Source of the DNA: an uncultured Myxococcales bacterium
Lineage (GTDB): Bacteria > Myxococcota > Myxococcia > Myxococcales > Myxococcaceae
NCBI GenBank assembly: GCA_937980205.1
Contig: CALJKW010000077.1
Location: 1-64,000, forward strand
DNA length: 64,000 nucleotides
Direction of reading: 5' to 3'
Made by a program: the position numbers and the translations under genes. The number at the start of each line of letters is the position of its first letter. The first letter of the stretch is position 1. The notes beneath the pieces are model-generated. The model had not been told where the DNA came from, ran no database searches, and worked only from the letters and a program-made list of their open reading frames with translations. Shown here piece after piece: positions 15,122-23,518 of this stretch.

Positions 15122-17317
15122 TCAGAGGCGATCGAAGAGCATGCACTGCGCGCTCGCGCCGGGGTTGCGGTCCCTCGAGAGAGGCGTCGTGGCGAGCAGC
15201 GTCGTCATGCCGTTCGACTTGCTGATCCGCACCCCGTCGTTCGCGTTGTAGAACATGCCCTTGAGACCCGTCAGGTAGCAGAAGGCGTCGTTCACCAGGG
15301 GAAACGCGTTCAACGCGGTGCTGCGGTTGTTGTGGAGCAGACCGACCGTCGGCATGCCGCTCGGAAAGACGACCTGGCCTCCGGCGATGCCGCTCGACGA
15401 AGGGTTCGCCTGGATGTCACTGGTGCCGACCCTGACGTTCGTCGACGTGAACGGGAACAGGTCGAACCCGAAGTAGAGGCCGTAGCCCGTCGCCTGCGGA
15501 TTGGTCACCGAGAGAGAGGTCTGCGGCTCACTGAGGTAGCGGACCCACCCGAGCAACGAGGGCTGACCGGGGTTCGTCAGGTACGCCTTGAACGGAGCGG
15601 CGCCGTTGAGCGCAGGGACGATGACGCTCTCCGAACGTGCCGGGTTCGCGGTGCCGCCATTGAGGAAGACGAAGTTGTTCAGTGAGACGCAGGTCACCTC
15701 GACGTTGACGGCCTTGTCGGCGTCGCGGCTGCCGTTGATGACCTCGATGACCCAGTCGGACCCGCTCGGCTCGAGGAGCACCGTGGAATCGTGCAGCCCG
15801 CCGCTGACGCCGGTGATGCCGCACAGGTGCGTGGAGGCGGAGACGTTGGGAATGGCGCGGCGCGGAGTCTCGGCGAACGTGACGACGAGGGGCGCCGTGA
15901 ACCTGCCGCCCGGAGGAGGTGTCACCGTCGGCAGGCTCACCGTGTACGGAATGACCGAGTTCTTCGCCTGGGTGAGGCCCGCCTCATCGCACAGGACCGG
16001 ACCGCTCGGCAGCATCGCCATGGGCACGCCGCACTGCATCTCGAAGTCGTCGCAGAGGCTGACGCTGCCGAGCACGTTGCCACGGCACAGTTGCACCTGC
16101 TTCTCCGACGCTTCCTTGCACGCCGCGTAGAACTCGACGAAGTGCTGCAGCGCTTCGGCCTGGCACGGGCCGCTGACCTCGAGGTCGGGATCGCCGTCGT
16201 GATCTTTCGCGCACTGGGTCTGCGGCACGGTGTTGAAGATCAGGCGGCCGCGGGGAAGGTACTCATCGACCGCGAGCTTGTGACGAAGGAAGTCGTTCTC
16301 GAGGTCACTGTGGCTGCCGGTGCCGTCGCGAACTTCGACGAGCTCTTTGAGGCGCTCGTGCACGCAGTCCCACTCGGTCTCCTTCATGCCGGCGGTGCGG
16401 GCGGTGGCGAACAGGCAGGCGTCCATCTCGGCGATGGTCTGCCGCTCGAGCGAGTAGTCGACGACGCGCGTGAACTGCGGCGTGGACCCGTTCGCGGACT
16501 GCGCGACCTGCTGCAGGTACTTGAGCGTCGACTCGATGGTGAAGCCGAAGTTGCCCGAGGGGAGCTGGACGGGCGTCGGCAGGAACGGCATGCCGCTGAC
16601 CTCGAGGTACACCTCTTCGTTGCCGTAGTTGGCCTTCACGAGCTTCTCGAGGTTGACCTCGACGTTGACGTTCGCGCCCATCGCGGTCGCGCCGAAGTTG
16701 AGGCCGATCGCCGAATCGACGCTCGTGCTGTTGCTGTTCCGCTTCCACGAGATGAGCACGTGGCCGCCGTAGATCTTCTCCTTGAGGTAGCTGTCCCCGC
16801 AGAGCGAGACGAAGTCTTCGACGTTGTTCGCCGAGTTGCTCGGCATGTTGTTGCACACCGGCTCGTAGCCGGTGACCTGGCCCGCGACCTCGGCGTGCGA
16901 GGTGTAGCGGGCGAGCATCACGTAGTGCCCACGCTCGCTGCCCCGCTTGATCTCCTCTTTCGTCGAGGCGCCGAAGCTGAGCTCGACGGCTTGAATCTTC
17001 ACGCCGATCTTCGGCGCTGCGGAGATGAGCGTCGACAGCTCCCAGTCCGACGTCACCAGGTAGCCGTAGGCCTCCCACTCGTTGATGGGCGTCACCGTCT
17101 TCGGGCCGCGCTGAAAGCAGTCGGCGCGCTCCATGTCGAGCGCCCGGTCGTAGCCGCGCCCGAGCGCGGTGTAGCTCAGGTCTTTGAGCTGCTGCGCCGC
17201 TGCTTCTGCTCGCGCGGAAGGAGGAGGTGCCTCCTGCACCGCACAGCCTGCTGCGAGGAGAACCGCTGCTGCCTTCGCCTGGAGTCGCTTCCAACTTCTT
17301 TTTGGGGTCATGCCCAT
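15122..17317 (-). CDS. Large lipoprotein with MACPF-like signature
   Basis: This is a 731-residue protein. Residues 1-25 form a signal with lipobox LAAGC (Cys25). Around residue 173 it reads C-G-D-S-Y-x6-G-G, closely matching the membrane-attack-complex/perforin signature (Y/W)-G-T-H-(F/Y)-x6-GG. The stretch VLISWKRNSNSTSVDSAIGL follows with alternating polar and hydrophobic residues, as expected for a membrane-inserting hairpin. Further on are Cys-rich helical segments (residues 290-430) and a C-terminal beta-rich region of about 250 residues. If the signature is genuine, this is a lipid-anchored pore-former or a relative; the Thr-His of the motif is replaced by Asp-Ser, so activity is doubtful. 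It lies downstream of the core-less kinase gene with a 37-base gap on the same strand. Confidence 0.8.
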   Translation of the reverse strand: MGMTPKRSWKRLQAKAAAVLLAAGCAVQEAPPPSARAEAAAQQLKDLSYTALGRGYDRALDMERADCFQRGPKTVTPINEWEAYGYLVTSDWELSTLISAAPKIGVKIQAVELSFGASTKEEIKRGSERGHYVMLARYTSHAEVAGQVTGYEPVCNNMPSNSANNVEDFVSLCGDSYLKEKIYGGHVLISWKRNSNSTSVDSAIGLNFGATAMGANVNVEVNLEKLVKANYGNEEVYLEVSGMPFLPTPVQLPSGNFGFTIESTLKYLQQVAQSANGSTPQFTRVVDYSLERQTIAEMDACLFATARTAGMKETEWDCVHERLKELVEVRDGTGSHSDLENDFLRHKLAVDEYLPRGRLIFNTVPQTQCAKDHDGDPDLEVSGPCQAEALQHFVEFYAACKEASEKQVQLCRGNVLGSVSLCDDFEMQCGVPMAMLPSGPVLCDEAGLTQAKNSVIPYTVSLPTVTPPPGGRFTAPLVVTFAETPRRAIPNVSASTHLCGITGVSGGLHDSTVLLEPSGSDWVIEVINGSRDADKAVNVEVTCVSLNNFVFLNGGTANPARSESVIVPALNGAAPFKAYLTNPGQPSLLGWVRYLSEPQTSLSVTNPQATGYGLYFGFDLFPFTSTNVRVGTSDIQANPSSSGIAGGQVVFPSGMPTVGLLHNNRSTALNAFPLVNDAFCYLTGLKGMFYNANDGVRISKSNGMTTLLATTPLSRDRNPGASAQCMLFDRL

Positions 17318-17354
17318 GAGACAGGCAGCCCCAAAGAGTTTTTCACGACCGCCG

Positions 17355-19049
17355 CTACCGCACCTTCTCGACGCGGACTGAGAACTTCACCGTCGGGTCC
17401 AGCTTCGTCACCGGCACGGTGAACCACATCCACTTCGGGTCGGAGACGACGATCGGCGCGTCGAGGACGAGCGCGTGCCGGCCGATGCTCGCGTCTCGCT
17501 CGTACATCATGACGGGCGCGAAGCCGGGCTTGCCGCCGCGCACCGTCACCCGCCAGTCGCCGCGCGGCAGCGACCGCACGAGCAGGCGGTCGTCGCCCTC
17601 GACGTACAAGAGCGGCCGGCCGATGGCGTGCTGCTCGAGGTCCTCGCGCTCGAGCAGCGCGCCCAGGCCGACGTCGTCGTGCGAGCGGTCGGTGAGCATG
17701 AAGATGCAGAGCGTGCCGGGCCGCTCGTGATGGAACGCGTCCTCGAGCCGGTCGAGCCGCTGGGATTTTCCGTCGGTGAAGAGCCCGAACAGCGCGAGCT
17801 CGAACTGCGAGCGCTTGACCGCGGTCGCGTTTCTCCCGGCGTAGGGCTTGAAGTTCTTGGGAACGCCGCGTGGCGGCATCGTGTCGTCGCGCGTCATGAC
17901 GAGCATGCTCGTCGTCGGCGCCTGCACCAGCGTCGTCACGGCGCCGACCACCGACAGGCAGTTGTCCGCGGGGATGACGAGCTGGTGCGCCTCGTGAAGC
18001 TCGAACGCTGCGGGCGCCGCCTCGAGGTCGTAGACGGCGGGCTTGCCGGGCGGCGGTGGCGTCGGCGGCGCGACGGGCGCGGGGTCGACGGCCTGCTGCT
18101 GCTCGACCTGCGCCGGCTGCTTCGTCGCGCCGGGCCGCTCGGGCGGAGCGCCGTACAGCTCGTTCGTGAGGACCTTGCCGTCGGCGAGCCGGATGACGAG
18201 CAGCCGCTGGTCGCGGATGCGCGTGGAGTACGCGCCCTGCTGCGAGCGGAGCTCGAGGAAGTACTCGCGGCCCGCTTCGAGCTGGAGGATCGCCGGAGTC
18301 TTCTGCTCGTGCGGCACGCCGTCGAGGATGACGGCGGCGCCGGGCGGGTCGGTGAAGACCTTCGTCGGCTTGAGCAGCGCGGCGTGAACCGCGGCGAGCT
18401 CGGCCTGGCGGTGCTCCCACCAGCGCAGGGCTCCGAAGCCGAGCACCGCGGGGACGGCGAGCAGCGCGACCGTGAACACCGTGCGCTCGATGCGGTGAAA
18501 CGGCCGGTGGGCGGTGGCCGTCACGCTCGACGTGGTGGCCGTGACCTCGACCGGCTCGTCGCGAGGGGAAGCAGCGCGCAGGCCGTCGGCCCACGCGGCG
18601 AGCGCTTCGCTGGAGGCGGGCGGCACCGCTCGGCGGAGCTCCGCGCGCAGCTCGGCGGCGTCGGCGAAGCGCTGCGCGGGCTCGACGGACAGGGCGCGGG
18701 CGAGCAGCGCGGCGAGCGGCTCCGACAGGTTCGGGTTCACCGCGCGCGGCGCGTCGAGCACGCCGGCGACGAGCTCGCTGATGCCGTCGAACGGAGGGCG
18801 GCCGCACGACAGCTCGAAGAGGATGACTCCGACGGAGAACACGTCGGACCGCAGGTCGAGCCGCTTCCCGCGCGCCTGCTCGGGAGACATGCAGCCGAGC
18901 TTCGCGAACTCCTCGCGGTGGACGCGCGGCTCGGTGGTCAGCCACCCGAGCAGGGCGTCGCCGATGGCGGAGGTGAGGGCTTCCGGGAGGGGCCCTCGCT
19001 TGAACCGCCTCGAGCGCTCGATGAGCTCGAGCAGTGAGGACGCCTCCAT
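17355..19049 (-). CDS. Degenerate Ser/Thr kinase lacking its catalytic core, with PEGA-like domain
   Basis: This is a 564-residue protein from the ATG at 19049. Residues 54-100 (MSPEQARGKRLDLRSDVFSV, then GVILFELSCGRPPFDG) are unmistakable kinase subdomains VIII-IX. However, only about 50 residues precede them, with no glycine loop, VAIK lysine, HRD or DFG. The helix ALTSAIGDALLGWL followed by VHREEFAKLGCMSPEQ looks like helix E joined almost directly to the activation-segment end, as if an internal deletion removed the core. After the C-lobe come a membrane helix (about 180-198), a PEGA-like domain (TKVFTDPPGAAVILDGV), a Pro-rich linker and an unknown C-terminal domain. It cannot be a normal kinase; a scaffold or sensor role is possible. 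The gene is intact, not obviously a pseudogene. Confidence 0.85.
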   Translation of the reverse strand: MEASSLLELIERSRRFKRGPLPEALTSAIGDALLGWLTTEPRVHREEFAKLGCMSPEQARGKRLDLRSDVFSVGVILFELSCGRPPFDGISELVAGVLDAPRAVNPNLSEPLAALLARALSVEPAQRFADAAELRAELRRAVPPASSEALAAWADGLRAASPRDEPVEVTATTSSVTATAHRPFHRIERTVFTVALLAVPAVLGFGALRWWEHRQAELAAVHAALLKPTKVFTDPPGAAVILDGVPHEQKTPAILQLEAGREYFLELRSQQGAYSTRIRDQRLLVIRLADGKVLTNELYGAPPERPGATKQPAQVEQQQAVDPAPVAPPTPPPPGKPAVYDLEAAPAAFELHEAHQLVIPADNCLSVVGAVTTLVQAPTTSMLVMTRDDTMPPRGVPKNFKPYAGRNATAVKRSQFELALFGLFTDGKSQRLDRLEDAFHHERPGTLCIFMLTDRSHDDVGLGALLEREDLEQHAIGRPLLYVEGDDRLLVRSLPRGDWRVTVRGGKPGFAPVMMYERDASIGRHALVLDAPIVVSDPKWMWFTVPVTKLDPTVKFSVRVEKVR

Positions 19050-19146
19050 GGGGGAAACGCTAACAGAATCCCCCAGCGAGTTCCGGCACTTGCATGTGTT
19101 CAAGGGTGGGCGCGGTCAAAAAGGAGACAGATCGCTACAGGCTTGT

Positions 19147-20595
19147 ATGAAGGCGTGCGTGGAGGAACGTCCCGACGCCCTGCTCAAGAGCGCGCTCGAG
19201 AAAATCGTCTATTTCGAAGCGCGCAGCGAGCAGTTGCAGAACGACCTGAACGCGGCGCGCGCGGAGAGCGACCGCCTGCGCAACGACCTGGGTGCGGCGG
19301 CGCAGCGCGAGATCGAGCTCCGTCGCGTCGTCGCCGAGCTCGAGGTCCGCTCGCAGCGCAGCCACGCGCTCGCCGACGAGGCCGCGCGCGCGGCCGAGGC
19401 GCTGCGCCGCGAGCGCGCCGAGCTCATCGGCAAGATGCTCGAGGCGTCGCGGATTCACGGCGCCGGCAAGGAGCTCGACGCCGACGCGTACGACCTCGCG
19501 TCGTTCATCGCCGAGCTGCGCGGCGAGGTCATCAACCGCCGGGCGGCGGTGGCTGCACCGGCGGCGCCCGATGCACCGGCAGCGGTGATTCCGCCGCCGG
19601 CGCCTTCTCCGGTCACCCGCCTCGCGCACGAGCTGAAGGCCGAGGGCCGCTTCGCGGTGCCGTCGCTCTCGCTTCCCGGTGCGGGCCACTCGGAGGAGAC
19701 CCTCTTCGGCTTCTCGGTTCGCGAGCTCAACGCGCCCGACCCGGCGGCGCGCATTCGCGCGGCGGAGCGGCTCAAGGCGCTCGGGCAGGCGGCTGCGGCC
19801 CCCGCGCTCGCCGCGGCGCTGCACGGCGAGAGCGACCCGCACGTGCTCGTCGCCCTGCTGCAGGCGTTCGCCTGCTTCGCGAAGGCCGAAGGGCTGCCGG
19901 TCGTGGCGCCGCTGCTGACGTCGCCCTCGCCGGACGTGCGCATCGCGGCGCTCAAGGCGTTCCTGCACCTCGACCCGGGCCAGGCCGGGCCGCACCTCGC
20001 CGCGGCGGTGAAGGACCCCGACCGCGCGGTGCGGCGGCGGGCGTCGCTGCTCGCGCTGACGCTCACCGGGCACGCGGCGCTCGAGCTCGGGCGCGAGGCC
20101 ATCTGCGACGAGGCGGCCGAGGTCCGCGCGCTCGCGGCGCTGGTGCTCGGAGCCTCGGCGGCGGAAGGTGCGCGCCCCATGCTGCTCGCCGCGATGCGCG
20201 ACAGGGACCTGAAGGTCCGCAGGGCCGCGGCACAGTCGCTCTCGCGCCTGCTCGGCCGCGACGTCGTTCCGATGGTCGAGCTCGACGAGGCGAGCCGGCG
20301 GCGGGAGGTGCGGAAGCTGCAGAACGCTCCGTCGAGGCCGGTGCTGTACAGCCCGGCGCCGAAGGCGGTCGCGGCGGCGGTGGCGGCGGCTCCGGCGAAG
20401 GCGCGGGTGGCGACGGTCGAGGTCGACCTGTCGGCCCCGGTGTTGACCGAGCTGCGCTCAGCGATTCGCGGCCGCACGCTGGCCGAGCTGTGCAGCAACC
20501 TGAACCAGGCGCCCGCGGCGGTGACCGCCGCGTGCTCGTTGCTCGTCGCGCGCGGCCAGGCCGTGCAGCGCGGGCAGAAGTACTTCGTGGCGTGA
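19147..20595 (+). CDS. pomY: PomY-like protein: coiled coil, HEAT repeats, C-terminal winged-helix-like domain
   Basis: This is a 482-residue protein. Residues 15-110 form a coiled coil. After a Pro/Ala linker, residues about 190-390 contain HEAT/PBS-lyase-type repeats (ARIRAAERLKALGQAAAAPAL, VRRRASLLALTLTGHAALEL and others). The last 50 residues (LRSAIRGRTLAELCSNLNQA continuing to the end) look like a small winged helix. Coiled coil plus HEAT is the layout of PomY, which with PomX and PomZ forms the cluster that places the FtsZ ring at mid-cell in Myxococcus xanthus. The gene precedes a ParA/PomZ-like gene by 13 bases, then a PomX-like gene. M. xanthus PomY is longer and ends in a disordered Pro-rich region, so the C-terminus differs. 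The start is uncertain: GTG 19096 and ATG 19048 are upstream options, but the latter coincides with the divergent gene's start codon. Confidence 0.75.
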   Translation: MKACVEERPDALLKSALEKIVYFEARSEQLQNDLNAARAESDRLRNDLGAAAQREIELRRVVAELEVRSQRSHALADEAARAAEALRRERAELIGKMLEASRIHGAGKELDADAYDLASFIAELRGEVINRRAAVAAPAAPDAPAAVIPPPAPSPVTRLAHELKAEGRFAVPSLSLPGAGHSEETLFGFSVRELNAPDPAARIRAAERLKALGQAAAAPALAAALHGESDPHVLVALLQAFACFAKAEGLPVVAPLLTSPSPDVRIAALKAFLHLDPGQAGPHLAAAVKDPDRAVRRRASLLALTLTGHAALELGREAICDEAAEVRALAALVLGASAAEGARPMLLAAMRDRDLKVRRAAAQSLSRLLGRDVVPMVELDEASRRREVRKLQNAPSRPVLYSPAPKAVAAAVAAAPAKARVATVEVDLSAPVLTELRSAIRGRTLAELCSNLNQAPAAVTAACSLLVARGQAVQRGQKYFVA

Positions 20596-20608
20596 AGAGG
20601 AGAATGCG

Positions 20609-21400
20609 ATGACGCGCAAGCAGCTGTTCCTCAACTTCAAAGGCGGCACGGGCAAGACGTCGCTGTCGTCGAACTACGCGTACCGGCTCGCCGAGATGGG
20701 CAACCGGGTGCTGGTCATCGACCTCGACAGCCAGGGCCACGCGACGAAGTGCCTGGGCTACGAGGGAGAGGACTTCCAGAAGACGCTGCTCGAGGTGCTG
20801 GTGAAGCGCGTCCCGCTGAAGGACGTGATTCAGCAGACGAACGTGCCGAACCTGCACTTCGTGCCGTCGAACCTCACGATGAGCACGGTCGACCTGGCGC
20901 TGATGCCGATGAGCGGCCGCGAGTTCAAGCTGCGCAACGCGCTCAAAGACGTCGAGCCGCAGTACGACTTCATCATCTTCGACGCGCCGCCGTCGTTCGG
21001 GCTCTTGAACCTGAACGCGCTGATGGCGGCCGACGACCTCATCGTGCCGGTGCTCGCCGACTTCCTCTCGTTCCACGGCCTCAAGCTCTTGTTCGAGACG
21101 GTGCAGTCGCTCGAGGAGGACCTCGGCCACGTGCTCGACAACGTGTTCATCGTCGTGAACTCGTTCAACCAGACGTACAAGCTGGCGAAGGAAGCGCTCG
21201 CGGCGCTGAAGGAGCACTACCCCGAGTACCTGCTGCCGCAGGTGATTCGGCAGTGCACGAAGTTCGCGCAGGCCTCGAGCGAGGGACGGCCGATCTTCCT
21301 CGCCGACCGGTACAGCAAAGGCGCGCTCGACATCCAGGGACTCATCGACGAAGTGCTCAAACGACTCGCGGCGGCTCCGCAGGCCGCAAAGGTGGGGTAA
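20609..21400 (+). CDS. pomZ: ParA/MinD-type ATPase, PomZ-like
   Basis: This 263-residue protein has a deviant Walker A motif, FKGGTGKTS, with the signature Lys11 and Lys16. The VLVIDLDSQG motif has Asp40 in the position needed for hydrolysis, and FIIFDAPPS is the Walker B-like segment. These residues allow ATP-driven dimer sandwich formation and non-specific DNA binding on the nucleoid. In M. xanthus PomZ carries the PomX/PomY cluster over the nucleoid to mid-cell, where it stimulates FtsZ ring formation. Gene order (HEAT protein, ParA, coiled-coil protein) is that of the pomYZX locus rather than parAB, and no ParB gene is near. GAGGAG upstream of the ATG gives a good ribosome site. An alternative would be a ParA for positioning another machine, but the neighbours favour PomZ. 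Confidence 0.85.
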   Translation: MTRKQLFLNFKGGTGKTSLSSNYAYRLAEMGNRVLVIDLDSQGHATKCLGYEGEDFQKTLLEVLVKRVPLKDVIQQTNVPNLHFVPSNLTMSTVDLALMPMSGREFKLRNALKDVEPQYDFIIFDAPPSFGLLNLNALMAADDLIVPVLADFLSFHGLKLLFETVQSLEEDLGHVLDNVFIVVNSFNQTYKLAKEALAALKEHYPEYLLPQVIRQCTKFAQASSEGRPIFLADRYSKGALDIQGLIDEVLKRLAAAPQAAKVG

Positions 21401-21406
21401 CGGCTC

Positions 21407-22420
21407 ATGAAGAACGCCTTCGACGCCAACGTGTCTCGTGCTCGTCCTCGCGTGCGGTTGACGGCCGCGCTCGCGGAGACGCCGCCGGCTCCGGAGATTT
21501 CGGTGGAGGCCATCGCCGCTGCGGTCGCGGCCGAGGCGCCGGCGCCTTCGCTCGCGGCCGCGGTGAAGGAGCGCGCGCAGGCGGCGCTCGAGCCGAGGCC
21601 GACCGCCGTCGAGGCGGTGCAGGCGGCGATCGCGGCGGCGCCGGCCGCCGTCGCTGCCGCGCCTGCCGCTGCCGCAGCGCCCCGCGCGCACGCGGATGCG
21701 CCGGCTCCGGTCATCGAGGTGCAGACGCAGCCGTCTCCGCCGATTCCGCACCTGCCGTCGGAAGACCAGCCCGAGACGCGCCGCGAGCGGCTGAAGGAGC
21801 GGCTCAAGGCGGTGCGTGAGAACCCGAAGCCCGAGCCGCTGCCCGATACGGTCGCCGAGGCCGGCGTGCTCGCGGTCGAGCGGATCAGCGCGCTGCAGAC
21901 CGAGCTCACCAAGGTTCGCGCGCTGAACCTCGCGCTGTCGCAGGACCTCGAGGGCGCGCGGCGCCAGGCCGAGCGCGCGACCGAAGAGGCGCGGCTGCGC
22001 GTCGACGAGGCGCGCCGGCTGGCGTCGGAGATGGACGGCCGCAACCGCCTGCTCGACGAGCTCGAGCGCGAGCTGCAGTCGCTCGAGGGCGAGCGCGACG
22101 AGAGCCTGCTCGCGCTGCAGGAGGCGCGCGCCTCGCTGGACGCCAAGGAGCGCGAGAAGGACGAGCTCAAGGCGGAGATTCTGAAGCGCGACCAGGCGCT
22201 CGCCGAGTCGTTGACCGAGGAAGAGCGGCTGGCCGCGGAGCTCGAAGAGGCGGCGGCTGCTTCCGACTCGCTGCGCAAGACGTGTGAGGCGCTGCGCGGT
22301 GAGCGCGACACGCTCGCGCGGCAGGTCGGTGAGCTCACGCGCGAGCGGGCCGAGCTGCTCGAGGCGCGCAAGGCGCTGCAGGCGGTGCACCGCGCGCTGT
22401 CGCAGGCCGTCGCGCGCTGA
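21407..22420 (+). CDS. pomX: PomX-like coiled-coil protein
   Basis: This is a 337-residue protein of two parts. Residues 1-150 are Ala/Pro-rich and probably disordered. Residues 155-335 are a continuous heptad-patterned coiled coil rich in Glu, Arg and Leu. This is the architecture of PomX, the scaffold of the division-site positioning cluster. The first residues, MKNAFDANVSRARPRVRL, form a short basic peptide. In M. xanthus PomX an N-terminal peptide with basic residues at 13 and 15 activates the PomZ ATPase, and here Arg occupies both positions (R13, R15). The gene begins six bases after the PomZ stop. The call is based on architecture, that peptide and gene order. Confidence 0.8.
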   Translation: MKNAFDANVSRARPRVRLTAALAETPPAPEISVEAIAAAVAAEAPAPSLAAAVKERAQAALEPRPTAVEAVQAAIAAAPAAVAAAPAAAAAPRAHADAPAPVIEVQTQPSPPIPHLPSEDQPETRRERLKERLKAVRENPKPEPLPDTVAEAGVLAVERISALQTELTKVRALNLALSQDLEGARRQAERATEEARLRVDEARRLASEMDGRNRLLDELERELQSLEGERDESLLALQEARASLDAKEREKDELKAEILKRDQALAESLTEEERLAAELEEAAAASDSLRKTCEALRGERDTLARQVGELTRERAELLEARKALQAVHRALSQAVAR

Positions 22421-22431
22421 AGAAGAACCTC

Positions 22432-22538
22432 CGTTCGCCCTGAGCGGAGAAGCCCGAAGGGCTTCGCAGTCGAAGGGGCCCGTGGGTGACTCGCGGCCCG
22501 CTTCGACTCCGGCCTGCGGCCTCCGCTCAGCGTGAGCG
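22432..22538. repeat. Full palindromic repeat element, two inverted arms
   Basis: The left arm starts CGTTCGCCCTGAGCGGAG and includes AGTCGAAGG. The right arm, read in reverse complement, starts CGCTCACGCTGAGCGGAG and includes AGTCGAAGC. Each arm carries its own small hairpin (GAAGCCCGAAGGGCTTC in the left). Bases 22488-22538 are repeated without a mismatch, inverted, at 48767-48817. The element fills most of the gap between pomX and the lytic transglycosylase gene. Confidence 0.85.
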
Positions 22539-22621
22539 CTGCCGGTAACACCTACATCTGGCGCGTTCGGTCCGGCAACCTTGCCTTCTTGCGAGTCGAT
22601 AACTCTCTTTGGAGGTCCCTC

Positions 22622-23518
22622 ATGCCCACCATCAACGGCGTCCGTTCTTCTTCTCCGAGCTATCTCTCCGCCGAGTACAACGTCCCGGCTCCCGACCTGA
22701 ACGCGGTCGAGTACGGGCAGGCTTCGCTGCGGCGCGGCATGGCGGGCGAGTCGGTGGCCAAGCTGCAGCGCATGCTGGTGAATGCGGGCATTCAGGTCGA
22801 CGTCGACGGCCGGTTCGGGCCGCAGACGGAAGCCGCGGTGCGCCGCTTCCAGGAGCTGCGCGGCCTGGACGTCGACGGCATCGTCGGCCCGCGGACGATG
22901 GATGCATTCGAGTCGAGCTTCGACCCGGCGCGGCGGCGACCGACCGGGCCGGTGACGCCCGAGAACCCGGTGCCGACGGTGCCGGCGCCGCGTGCGCCTC
23001 CGACGCCGGACGGCGCGTCGGGGCAGTACGAGCGCATGGCGCTGCAGCGTCATGGCCAGGCGTTCGTCGACCGCGTGCACCAGATCGCCCAGCGCATCGG
23101 CGCGCGCCCCGAGTGGATGTTCGCGGTGATGCACAACGAGTCGGGCATGCGGCCCGACGCGGTCAACCCGAACGGCGGGGCGACCGGCCTCATCCAGTTC
23201 ATGCCGGCCACCGCGCGCGGCCTGGGCACCACCACCGCTGCGCTGCGGAACATGAGCGCGATGCAGCAGCTCGACTACGTCGAGCGGTACTACGCGCCGT
23301 ACGCGGGCCGCATCCGCACGGGCGCGGACATGTACCTCGCCACGTTCTACCCGGCCGCGATGGGGCGCCCCGACGACTGGGTGCTCGGCAGCCAGAACGG
23401 CACCGCCGGCGTCGTGGCGCGCGCGAACCCCATCTTCGACACGAACCGCGACCAGCGAATCACCGCGGGAGAGTTCCGCCGGTACTGGAACACGCGCTTC
23501 CCGGCGCTGGCGAGCTGA
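22622..23518 (+). CDS. Lytic transglycosylase with peptidoglycan-binding domain
   Basis: This is a 298-residue protein from the ATG at 22622, with GGAGG seven to eight bases upstream deciding the start. Residues about 35-100 form a PG_binding_1 domain (SVAKLQRMLVNAGIQVDVDG, then FGPQTEAAVRRFQELRGLDVDG). After a Pro-rich linker, residues about 140-290 form an SLT-type fold with WMFAVMHNESGM containing the catalytic Glu and GGATGLIQFMPATARGLG. A DTNRDQRITAGEF segment near the end resembles an EF-hand loop. It would cleave the glycan strand of peptidoglycan. No signal peptide is present, which is odd for a wall enzyme. It may be exported by a specialised system or act on cells after lysis. Confidence 0.88.
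   Translation: MPTINGVRSSSPSYLSAEYNVPAPDLNAVEYGQASLRRGMAGESVAKLQRMLVNAGIQVDVDGRFGPQTEAAVRRFQELRGLDVDGIVGPRTMDAFESSFDPARRRPTGPVTPENPVPTVPAPRAPPTPDGASGQYERMALQRHGQAFVDRVHQIAQRIGARPEWMFAVMHNESGMRPDAVNPNGGATGLIQFMPATARGLGTTTAALRNMSAMQQLDYVERYYAPYAGRIRTGADMYLATFYPAAMGRPDDWVLGSQNGTAGVVARANPIFDTNRDQRITAGEFRRYWNTRFPALAS

Noticed and set aside
19085..19100. GGCAC...TTGCAT as a sigma-54 promoter before pomY
   Set aside because: The GG and GC elements lie too close together for the -24/-12 spacing.
19048..19146. ATG at 19048 as start of the PomY-like gene
   Set aside because: It shares the CCATGG with the start codon of the divergent kinase-like gene; both starts cannot easily be served. The AAGGAG at about 19121 fits no start codon in frame either, so the start remains open and the ATG at 19147 was used.
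20063..23134. 1023-codon minus-strand open frame across pomZ and pomX
   Set aside because: It crosses the repeat element and antisense of three good genes; no motif.
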